From an uncultured Bacteroidota bacterium (GTDB lineage: Bacteria > Bacteroidota > Bacteroidia > Chitinophagales > Chitinophagaceae): 17,068 bases of DNA. This document shows positions 1-6,035 of this stretch, in pieces. A model generated the notes under the pieces. It did no database searches and was not told the DNA's origin. It was given only the letters and a program-made list of their open reading frames with translations. A program made the position numbers and the translations under genes. Every line of letters begins with the position of its first letter. Within the stretch, counting starts at the first letter, position 1. The stretch spans positions 1-17,068 of the forward strand of contig CAIRNW010000405.1 of assembly GCA_903879995.1 (NCBI GenBank), written 5' to 3'.

Positions 1-785
1 GCTGGAACCTCGATATCAGGTTGTGTGATACACCGAACCAATTCCACCTTTTTTTTCCGAAGAAATCCAGCTAACATGTATTCATCAACATTCTCAGGTA
101 ATGGAGCTGTTGCACTGTACGCATAAACAGGGTCACCCCCTAAAGAAACTGCAACTGGCATTTTAATACCGGCTTTCTTGTAAGCATTAAAGTGTTTGGC
201 ACTGACTTTATGCTTATGCCAGTGCATGCCAGTTAAAGAAGGTCCAAACACCTGCATACGGTACATTCCTACGTTTCTGCTGTTGGTATCAGGATCCTTT
301 GTATGAATCACAGGTAATGTGATAAATGGCCCGCCGTCCTTTGGCCAACATGTTAAAACAGGAATTTTGTTTAGGTCCGGATTCAAAATTATTGTCTCCT
401 GACAAGCTCCTTTGCCACTTAAAATTTTGGGCATCCAGCTGGCAAATTGGCCAAGCTTTGGAAGCAAACGAAGTTTGTCCAATATATTTTCTTTAGGAGA
501 GGCAAGTAGCTTAAACAAGTCTTCGATTTCACGCGCAATGGCATCCAATGAATCAACCCCTAGTGCCATGCACATCCTTTTTTCACTGCCATAAGCGTTC
601 ATTAAAACCGGAAAGTCAGTACCAGTATTCTCAAACAAAAGGGCTTTACCTCCACCTCCAGATTTACTAATTCGGTCAGTAATCTCAGCAATTTCTAAAT
701 GCGGATTTACATAAGTTGAAATCCGAATCAGTTCTCCGTTTTTTTCTAAGGCTTCAATAAAAGCTTGTTGATCTCTCCAGGCCAT
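1..785 (-). CDS. UbiD-family decarboxylase, 3' end outside window (partial)
   Basis: This is the first 261 codons of an enzyme that decarboxylates aromatic or alpha,beta-unsaturated acids using prenylated FMN. The frame is open from an ATG at 785 to the window edge, so the C-terminal part is missing. Family landmarks I can see: an N-terminal MAWRDQQAFIEALEKNGELI segment, NVGMYRMQVFG at about 171-181 (Asn and Arg in the positions of the cofactor/metal-site Asn and catalytic Arg of UbiD), GMHWHKHK at about 186-193, and PENVDEYMLAGFLR at about 230-243, whose Glu fits the catalytic Glu of the family. Relatives are often annotated as menaquinone biosynthesis decarboxylases, but the substrate cannot be read from sequence and no UbiX flavin prenyltransferase is visible. 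It lies 41 bp after the epimerase gene and is probably the last visible member of the malQ-led run. Family confidence is high, pathway confidence low. Confidence 0.9.
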   Translation of the reverse strand, partial: MAWRDQQAFIEALEKNGELIRISTYVNPHLEIAEITDRISKSGGGGKALLFENTGTDFPVLMNAYGSEKRMCMALGVDSLDAIAREIEDLFKLLASPKENILDKLRLLPKLGQFASWMPKILSGKGACQETIILNPDLNKIPVLTCWPKDGGPFITLPVIHTKDPDTNSRNVGMYRMQVFGPSLTGMHWHKHKVSAKHFNAYKKAGIKMPVAVSLGGDPVYAYSATAPLPENVDEYMLAGFLRKKKVELVRCITQPDIEVP

Positions 786-826
786 GTCTGTGATTTATAA
801 GTAATCCTACAACAATTCTTGTAATG

Positions 827-1858
827 TTATTGTTCATTTTTGTGAACCCCCTCATAAGCAACTCCCAAGCCTGCTTGATTTGGCAAAAAAATATGTCCAT
901 TTTGGTAAGAAATACCACTGGATAGGTCCTCCGCTAACAAAAGCGGCCCGTCCATATCTAAATAATCGACCCACTCTTTCAAATGGCCTATTGCAGCCGA
1001 ACCAATTGTTGACTCATTCATACTTCCCAGCATAACTTTTAATCCCAACACACGAGCATGATTGATCATACGTCGAGCAGGTGTGATACCGCCGCATTTA
1101 GTGAGTTTAATATTAATGCCATCAAAACAAGTTGCACAGGCTTCCACATCTTTTTCAGCAACGCATGATTCGTCAGCAATTAAAGGCAAAGAAGAGAGGG
1201 ATTTCAGTTTTATCATCTCCTCCCAGTTATCTTTTGGCAGGGGTTGTTCTACCAATTCAACACCTAATGCTGATAGTTGTGGAATTAGCTGTACCGCTGT
1301 CTCGAAACTCCAACCAGCATTTGCATCAACTCTGAATGGCGCCGAAGTACAAGCTCGAAGTTTTTCTAATATTGATAAATCCTCAGGAGAGCCTACTTTA
1401 ATTTTATAAATAGGCCAAGGCCTTTCTTGCATCTTAATAAGCATTTGGTCGGGCGTATCCATGCCTATTGTAAAATCAGTTAGAGGGCCTGCGCTTCCAG
1501 CGCCACCCCACGTCTTGAAAAGTGGTAATCCTTTTCTTTTTGCATAGAGGTCCCAGCCTGCCATATCCAATGCACAAATTAAAAAGGACTGACCTGGAAG
1601 TAAGTGATGCAAAAAATGCCAGAACCGTTCAGGATCTGTAAAGGCAAACCGCTCGATTGACGCTTTATTTTTTTCTAAGGTCTCCACTAAATTCTCTAGC
1701 GTAACATGGTAATAAGCAATGGCAGGCGCTTCACCATATCCACGCCAATTACCAATTTGTAATTCAACTATCAATGTGGGTTGATGCGTTTTTGTACCTT
1801 TTGATATGGTAAAGGGATGGCGAAATCTTAATTCATGTGTCCAATAACGTAACTGCAT
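827..1858 (-). CDS. Dipeptide epimerase (L-Ala-D/L-Glu epimerase type), enolase superfamily
   Basis: A 343-residue enolase-superfamily enzyme of the muconate lactonizing subgroup. With the ATG at 1858, the catalytic KxK is Lys152/Lys154 (YKIKVG), the Mg ligands are Asp178 (RVDANAGW), Glu204 (VEQPL) and Asp229 (ADES), and the opposing Lys is Lys251 (INIKLTKCGG). The C-terminal LGSMNES loop and the DxD motif Asp301-Met-Asp303 are hallmarks of dipeptide epimerases, where DxD binds the dipeptide amino group. This argues against o-succinylbenzoate synthase (MenC). Likely role: cytoplasmic epimerisation of L-Ala-D-Glu or a similar murein-derived dipeptide; the exact specificity is inferred. The frame stays open upstream to 1945, but that would overlap malQ by 65 bp. 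Starting at 1858 leaves a 22 bp gap and gives the usual family N-terminus (MQLRYWTHELRFRHPFTISKG). Confidence 0.88.
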   Translation of the reverse strand: MQLRYWTHELRFRHPFTISKGTKTHQPTLIVELQIGNWRGYGEAPAIAYYHVTLENLVETLEKNKASIERFAFTDPERFWHFLHHLLPGQSFLICALDMAGWDLYAKRKGLPLFKTWGGAGSAGPLTDFTIGMDTPDQMLIKMQERPWPIYKIKVGSPEDLSILEKLRACTSAPFRVDANAGWSFETAVQLIPQLSALGVELVEQPLPKDNWEEMIKLKSLSSLPLIADESCVAEKDVEACATCFDGINIKLTKCGGITPARRMINHARVLGLKVMLGSMNESTIGSAAIGHLKEWVDYLDMDGPLLLAEDLSSGISYQNGHIFLPNQAGLGVAYEGVHKNEQ

Positions 1859-1880
1859 AAAATGCTTTGCACGAAGATAA

Positions 1881-4577
1881 TTACTGGATTCTACCAGCAT
1901 CTGTAATTGATTGACGTACGAGCGATGTAAATTCTCGATTCTCAATTAAATCTTCCAGGTTCATATGAAGACGGTACTGCCAATAATGTTTGGGATTCGC
2001 GGGATCGTTAATGCGTTCTTCGCGGGGATCCATCCGACGAACGGATTCACTCATTCCTAATAAGTCCTGCAATTGAAAAATACTCCACATAGCGGGCGAT
2101 CTCAAGTGCTGCATAATAATAGCCCGGTTAATCCATGCTTCACAAAATTGGGGAGCCTCCCCCCATTGCTCCATGATTTGATTATAAAAATATTGCGTGC
2201 GATCTCGATTTTCCTCCCACCAGCCCCGCACTGTGCTCATATCATGTGTGGAGGGTGTTACTACAGATAAATAAGGAGCTTGTGCTGGATTAAAGAATGC
2301 CTGAGATGGATCTTTAGGCATACGTTGTATTTCCAAACTTAAAATTCCGGTTTGTTGCATCACATCAGGTACACAATGCGGTACCATGCCTAAATCTTCG
2401 CCACAAATCAACATATTCGTAGCCTCTTTTAAAAAAGGCAGTTTATGCATGGCCTCTTGTAACCAATGATGATCTTGACGGCGATAAAAATAGTCATGAT
2501 ATAACTCTAAAAGCACATTCTTTACCCCAGCATCTAGCTGTCGGAATGACCAAGTTTTTTCAATGCCAATTCGAAAATGAAATTCATTTCCATTTGAATT
2601 TGGTTCTTCAAAAAGTAAAACATTTGCATGCAGCTCTAATAACCCAGCCTTCAGTCGATCCATTACTGGATCTTTTGGAAAAGCATCAAAATATTGCTCA
2701 ATTTTTAATTGTGAGTCATACAAAGATGAAAACTCCCAGTTGCCTGCTGACCCTTTAACTAAAAATTGTTCTTTTACTTGAAACTGGTGTTGACCAAAAA
2801 GCTCCAGCAGTACTTCTTCATTTATATAAGGCTTGCAGTAACGCGTATAATCTATATGGACACCACGCTGTTGAAATTCTGCTTTTGAAATGGGAAGACA
2901 AGGCACAAATCTTCCAAGTACACCTTGTGTGGCATTGGTTGGAATACTCCATATCCTAAAGAACCCTAGAATATGATCGATCCGAAAGGTGTCAAAATAA
3001 TAGCTCATTTGTTCAAAACGCTGCTTCCACCAAGCAAATCCATCTTGCTGCATTTTTTTCCAATTATAGGTTGGAAATCCCCAGTTTTGGCCAATTGCAG
3101 TAAAATCATCGGGTGGAGCCCCCGCTTGCCAATCCATATTATACAAACTTGGATCAACCCATGCATCTACCCCATATCTGTATATTCCAATGGGTATATC
3201 ACCTTTTAGTACTAAACCTTTTTGGTGCGTATAAGATACAGCTTCCTTTAGTTGTAGGTGTAAATGGAATTGCACAAACGCATAAAATAAAACTTTGGTT
3301 CGAGTAGCAACACTTTTAAAAAGCTGATCTGTTTCTGTAGCAGAATATGAGGATGCGATAGGCCAATTCTCAAACTGTGTGGTACCAAACTGGTCTCGAT
3401 AGTAACAAAAAGCTGCATAGGGTTTTAGCCAGTGCTTATTGTCTTGAAAAAATTGTTGAAATACAGGATCTAAAATAGTATCGGCCCCCTGTGCATCAAA
3501 TAGCTTTCGTAAAGTTTCTAGTTTGACGCGTATGACGGCTTCGTAATCTATTGCCTTCTTACTATTCAGCTGTTCCTGAACTTTTCGAAGTGGCCTTAAG
3601 AGCACTGCATGCTTGGTTCCCGCAACGGCTGCTAGATTAATGTAGATGGGATGCAACGCAAAAGCAGAGATGGCTGCATAGGGGTATGAATCTTGCCAGG
3701 TTTGAGTTGCAATGGTATCATTGATAGGCAGCAACTGAATCAAACGTAATCCAGCTGCCTGTGACCAATCAGCTAATTTTTTTATATCAGTAAACTCACC
3801 GATACCAAAACTTTGCTGTGTTCGTAAACTAAATACTGGAATAGATACCCCCGCTCCTCGCCAAGTTGTGTTGGGTAGCTTTATAAAACCATCCTGGATA
3901 TAATAACAGCTTTTTTGATTTTGCAGTAAAATTGGAAGTACTCTGTTCTCCCCTTCCTCGAACTGAACAAATTGCTTCTTTGAGGAATCCCAAACGCCAT
4001 ATTTATAGGAAATAGGAAACTGTTCATCCTTAAGTTCTACAGCAATTTCCCACCAATTCTTCTTTTTCTGTAATAAAATTGGGGCAGCCGTTGACCAGTT
4101 ATGCAAAGATGCTACATCCCCCAAAAGGCAAACCTGCTGATGCGCCAACAGCAAAGGGGCTTTTACACGAAATGTATGAGAACCCGTTACACTTTTTTTT
4201 GAAACAACCTTGCGCTTGGGTAAAAGTACTTCCTGAAAGGGTGTGGTGAAGAAAGCGTTTTCAAAATCGCCAGCATGATTCCAGGTGTCATATAAGACAC
4301 AAGAAGAGGTAGAGGAAGTAAGCGTGATAACCCTATCATTGCCCCACTCTGATCTCAAGGACCCATCTTGATTTTTAAGTACATATTTATACTGTAACTG
4401 GGTAGTTTTACCACGAAGCGGAATTTCTATTTCCAACTGCCAGGTTTCTTCGTCTAAAAAAATCATAGGAATTGCTTCCTCTTGATTTAATTGGCCCAAT
4501 ACAGCGCAGTTCCCCATTACCTGGAGTTCTTGCCCGAATTGGGTGCGAAATTTTATATTGAATTGCAGGCGGGGCAC
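1881..4577 (-). CDS. malQ: 4-alpha-glucanotransferase (amylomaltase, GH77) with two N-terminal CBM20 domains
   Basis: An 898-residue enzyme that transfers alpha-1,4-glucan segments between maltodextrins or onto glucose, acting in the cytoplasm in maltodextrin and glycogen breakdown. Two starch-binding CBM20 domains occupy about residues 1-100 and 133-225 (the second has LLGDVASLHNW and YKYGVWD). The GH77 domain starts near residue 240 (GAGVSIPVFSLRTQQSFGIG). Catalytic residues by motif: nucleophile Asp534 in FRIDHILGFFRIW, acid/base Glu727 in CGEDLGMVP, stabiliser Asp779 in TPSTHDMSTVRGWW. The long spacing between the nucleophile and acid/base, plus the twin CBM20 domains, matches the plant DPE2-like architecture rather than the roughly 500-residue Thermus type. 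The start is a GTG: no ATG lies between it and the in-frame stop just upstream, and the N-terminus fits the CBM20 start. It is the first gene of a minus-strand run. Confidence 0.93.
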   Translation of the reverse strand: MPRLQFNIKFRTQFGQELQVMGNCAVLGQLNQEEAIPMIFLDEETWQLEIEIPLRGKTTQLQYKYVLKNQDGSLRSEWGNDRVITLTSSTSSCVLYDTWNHAGDFENAFFTTPFQEVLLPKRKVVSKKSVTGSHTFRVKAPLLLAHQQVCLLGDVASLHNWSTAAPILLQKKKNWWEIAVELKDEQFPISYKYGVWDSSKKQFVQFEEGENRVLPILLQNQKSCYYIQDGFIKLPNTTWRGAGVSIPVFSLRTQQSFGIGEFTDIKKLADWSQAAGLRLIQLLPINDTIATQTWQDSYPYAAISAFALHPIYINLAAVAGTKHAVLLRPLRKVQEQLNSKKAIDYEAVIRVKLETLRKLFDAQGADTILDPVFQQFFQDNKHWLKPYAAFCYYRDQFGTTQFENWPIASSYSATETDQLFKSVATRTKVLFYAFVQFHLHLQLKEAVSYTHQKGLVLKGDIPIGIYRYGVDAWVDPSLYNMDWQAGAPPDDFTAIGQNWGFPTYNWKKMQQDGFAWWKQRFEQMSYYFDTFRIDHILGFFRIWSIPTNATQGVLGRFVPCLPISKAEFQQRGVHIDYTRYCKPYINEEVLLELFGQHQFQVKEQFLVKGSAGNWEFSSLYDSQLKIEQYFDAFPKDPVMDRLKAGLLELHANVLLFEEPNSNGNEFHFRIGIEKTWSFRQLDAGVKNVLLELYHDYFYRRQDHHWLQEAMHKLPFLKEATNMLICGEDLGMVPHCVPDVMQQTGILSLEIQRMPKDPSQAFFNPAQAPYLSVVTPSTHDMSTVRGWWEENRDRTQYFYNQIMEQWGEAPQFCEAWINRAIIMQHLRSPAMWSIFQLQDLLGMSESVRRMDPREERINDPANPKHYWQYRLHMNLEDLIENREFTSLVRQSITDAGRIQ

Positions 4578-4596
4578 AATCGTTAGGCAATCAAGC

Positions 4597-4619
4597 TAAT
4601 GTGTGTACGAAACACATTA
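4597..4619. repeat. Perfect inverted repeat upstream of malQ (operator-like or hairpin)
   Basis: Two 8-base arms, TAATGTGT at 4597-4604 and ACACATTA at 4612-4619, are exact reverse complements around a 7-base spacer. The repeat lies 20-42 bases upstream of the malQ GTG. On the minus strand it directly follows a weak -7-like box (TATTTTCG, complement of 4620-4627). It could be a regulator binding site just downstream of the promoter or an mRNA hairpin in the leader. No regulator gene is present here to name. Confidence 0.4.
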
Positions 4620-4690
4620 CGAAAATAATGAAAATCAACAATTCAAGTATAGATTTTCAGCTTTGATTTTAGTAATTGATTGAGAGGTTA

Positions 4691-4699
4691 TAATTTTGC
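4691..4699 (+). promoter_or_regulatory. Putative -7 box of the small-ORF/yqaE operon
   Basis: TAATTTTGC matches the Bacteroidota -7 consensus TAnnTTTG(C) and lies 13 bases before the ATG at 4713. A TTTG at 4662-4665 could be the -33 element, but the 25-base spacer is longer than usual. The predicted leader is only about 8-10 nt. Confidence 0.45.
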
Positions 4700-4712
4700 A
4701 CAAAATCAAAAA

Positions 4713-4868
4713 ATGGAACAGACAAAAAAGAATAAAGGTATCTGGTGGTTAGTATTCTTTGCTTCAACCGCTGCTTTACTGTGGGCTATTGCTGCACACT
4801 GGGAATGGCTTACCCTAATTCTCCCCTTCCAGACCACTGCTTTTGTTAAGGCAATGGATATTATGTGA
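4713..4868 (+). CDS. Small membrane protein of unknown function (51 aa)
   Basis: I do not recognise a named family. From the ATG at 4713 the product is 51 residues: a short Lys/Asn-rich N-terminus (MEQTKKNKG), then a long hydrophobic, Trp-rich stretch (about residues 10-42) that could form one long or two short membrane segments, then a VKAMDIM tail. The frame can be extended to a TTG at 4680, but that would place the -7 box inside the coding region, so the ATG is preferred. Its stop overlaps the ATG of the next gene (TGATG at 4866-4870), which implies translational coupling and supports a real gene working with the YqaE-like protein. Its function is unknown. Confidence 0.6.
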   Translation: MEQTKKNKGIWWLVFFASTAALLWAIAAHWEWLTLILPFQTTAFVKAMDIM

Positions 4869-5245
4869 TGCACATCATGCGTCCTATACTATTTTGCTTT
4901 TTGCTCCTATTCTGTATCAGTGGCGCATTTGCCTCTTATCCAGCAGCGCCATCCCTTTCTATTGAAAGTAAAAAAAATAACTCTCAGTTAAAATCCTCAT
5001 TTCGTCCAGAGCAAAAAGTTAAGATTGGAGCTATTAGAAAACTGATTCGCAAACAGGTTGAAGCGGAAAAAACTGAATTAGCGCTATTATTAATCTTGGC
5101 TGTTTTAGTTCCCCCTCTTGCTGTTTTTTTAAAGGAGGGGCAAATCAATTCGCGATTTTGGATTAGTCTTTTACTTACACTTTTATTCTGGCTCCCTGGG
5201 GTTATCTATACAATGCTAGTCATTCTTTCTCCCCAGCAAGCATAA
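4868..5245 (+). CDS. YqaE/Pmp3-family membrane protein with N-terminal signal segment
   Basis: A 125-residue protein starting at the ATG in the TGATG overlap at 4868. Residues about 1-23 form a signal peptide or first membrane segment (MRPILFCFLLLFCISGAFAS). A polar, basic linker of about 45 residues follows. The C-terminal domain (about 72-120) is Pmp3/YqaE-like: two membrane helices, with the family's VPPLAVFLKEG turn after the first and FWISLLLTLLFWLPGVIYTMLVIL as the second. Pmp3 proteins are small membrane proteins linked to cation and stress tolerance in yeast and plants; the bacterial role is poorly defined. The classical proteins are only about 50-60 residues, so the exported N-terminal extension is the unusual part. 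It is cotranscribed with the upstream 51-residue peptide and followed directly by a terminator. Confidence 0.82.
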   Translation: MHIMRPILFCFLLLFCISGAFASYPAAPSLSIESKKNNSQLKSSFRPEQKVKIGAIRKLIRKQVEAEKTELALLLILAVLVPPLAVFLKEGQINSRFWISLLLTLLFWLPGVIYTMLVILSPQQA

Positions 5246-5246
5246 A

Positions 5247-5267
5247 AAAAGGGCCAATGGCCCTTTT
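5247..5267. terminator. Bidirectional rho-independent terminator between yqaE-like gene and rplT
   Basis: A 9-bp perfect stem, AAAAGGGCC at 5247-5255 with GGCCCTTTT at 5259-5267, closes a 3-base loop. It has A-runs before and T-runs after, so it can work on both strands. It begins 2 bases after the plus-strand stop at 5245 and lies 25 bases beyond the minus-strand rplT stop at 5292, serving both convergent operons. Confidence 0.8.
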
Positions 5268-5291
5268 ATAATTTAGTAACGAACTCGATTG

Positions 5292-5636
5292 TTACTTAAC
5301 AGAACTCACCAAACCCTTGAACGTTTCAGGGTTATTCATAGCTAAATCTGCAAGTACTTTTCGATCCAATTCGATACCCTTTTCCTGGAGTTTTTTGATA
5401 AACACAGAATAAGTCATACCCTCTTCACGAACTGCTGCATTGATACGAGCAATCCATAAAGAACGATATTCACGCTTTTTCAATTTACGACCCACAAACA
5501 TGTAGGTCATACCTTTTTCTACAACATTTTTAGCAACTGTTAATACGTTTTTACGCTTACCGTAATAACCTTTGGCTTGCTTTAATATTTTTTTACGTCT
5601 TGCTTTTGAAGCGACGGCATTTTTTGAACGTGGCAT
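5292..5636 (-). CDS. rplT: 50S ribosomal protein L20
   Basis: A 114-residue protein of normal L20 length that binds 23S rRNA early in 50S assembly. The very basic N-terminus ([20 protein letters not shown]), [10 protein letters not shown] and the central segment [20 protein letters not shown] are typical of L20. In several bacteria L20 represses its own operon by binding the mRNA; here the candidate site is the structured leader before rpmI. It lies 33 bp downstream of rpmI and is the last gene before the terminator at 5247-5267. No anomalies. Confidence 0.98.
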   Translation of the reverse strand: MPRSKNAVASKARRKKILKQAKGYYGKRKNVLTVAKNVVEKGMTYMFVGRKLKKREYRSLWIARINAAVREEGMTYSVFIKKLQEKGIELDRKVLADLAMNNPETFKGLVSSVK

Positions 5637-5669
5637 AATTCAGAAATTAATGATGAATAAAAGAGTGGA

Positions 5670-5867
5670 TTACTTGAGTCTGAGTAAGCGTTTTACGAAA
5701 TCAACATGAGATTTGGCAACCGTTCCATCCAGTCGCATGTTACGCTTTCTTTTTTTAGACTTTTTAGTAAGAATGTGACGTTTAAAACTCTTTTGGTGCA
5801 TGATCTTTCCAGTACCAGTCACTTTAAAGCGTTTTTTGGCACTAGAATTGGTTTTTACCTTTGGCAT
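5670..5867 (-). CDS. rpmI: 50S ribosomal protein L35
   Basis: A 65-residue, highly basic L35 of normal length. The start [20 protein letters not shown] and the [16 protein letters not shown] stretch are diagnostic. L35 is a small 50S subunit protein, and the rpmI-rplT pair is conserved across most bacteria. Here it does not follow infC directly: a metalloprotease gene and a strong terminator intervene, so rpmI-rplT seems to be transcribed from its own promoter near 5945-5953 with a leader of about 70 nt. No clear Shine-Dalgarno sequence precedes the ATG at 5867. Confidence 0.98.
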   Translation of the reverse strand: MPKVKTNSSAKKRFKVTGTGKIMHQKSFKRHILTKKSKKRKRNMRLDGTVAKSHVDFVKRLLRLK

Positions 5868-5894
5868 CGGTAATAGTATTAATGTTTAACCCTT

Positions 5895-5930
5895 GAGGCA
5901 TTCCCCACAGGGGGACCTTTTTCGAACCTC
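5895..5930 (-). promoter_or_regulatory. Structured rpmI-rplT leader hairpin, candidate ribosomal-protein binding site
   Basis: Read on the minus strand, GAGG (5930-5927) pairs with CCTC (5898-5895), and inside it TCCCC (5915-5911) pairs with GGGGA (5906-5902) around a 4-base loop. The internal loop is strongly asymmetric, 11 versus 3 bases and A-rich on the long side, as is common in protein-binding RNA elements. It sits about 28 bases before the rpmI start. L20 autoregulation of this operon is established in other phyla. Linking this element to L20 is inference, and I cannot match it to a named family. Confidence 0.4.
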
Positions 5931-5944
5931 TTCGGCAATGGGCT

Positions 5945-5953
5945 GCAAAGTTA
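5945..5953 (-). promoter_or_regulatory. Putative promoter -7 box for rpmI-rplT
   Basis: The minus-strand sequence TAACTTTGC fits TAnnTTTGC. A TTTG (complement of 5977-5980) lies 23 bases upstream, within the 17-23 base spacing reported for Bacteroidota promoters, and partly coincides with the T-run of the preceding terminator. Transcription would start near 5938-5940, giving a leader of about 70 nt. Confidence 0.5.
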
Positions 5954-5979
5954 TGCTAAAGTTTCCTACTTATAAACAA

Positions 5980-6014
5980 AAAAACCAGGCTCTTTTAACT
6001 CGAGCCTGGTTTTT
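5980..6014 (-). terminator. Strong rho-independent terminator after the metalloprotease gene
   Basis: A perfect 13-bp stem (AAAAACCAGGCTC at 5980-5992 with GAGCCTGGTTTTT at 6002-6014) closes a 9-base loop. On the minus strand the stem is followed by a T7 run. It lies 21 bases beyond the metalloprotease stop and should block read-through from infC and the protease gene into rpmI-rplT. Confidence 0.85.
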
Positions 6015-6035
6015 AAAATTAAATAAAGCTATTAT

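Noticed and set aside
412..594. Plus-strand open frame of 60 codons inside the UbiD gene
   Set aside because: It is antisense to well-conserved UbiD sequence and its translation shows no recognisable domain.
1859..1945. Upstream extension of the dipeptide epimerase frame (29 extra residues)
   Set aside because: It would overlap the end of malQ by 65 bp. The ATG at 1858 gives the normal enolase-superfamily N-terminus and a 22 bp gap, so the extension is probably just an open frame.
4680..4712. TTG start for the small membrane ORF
   Set aside because: The -7 box TAATTTTGC at 4691-4699 would then be inside the coding sequence. The ATG at 4713 gives a cleaner peptide.
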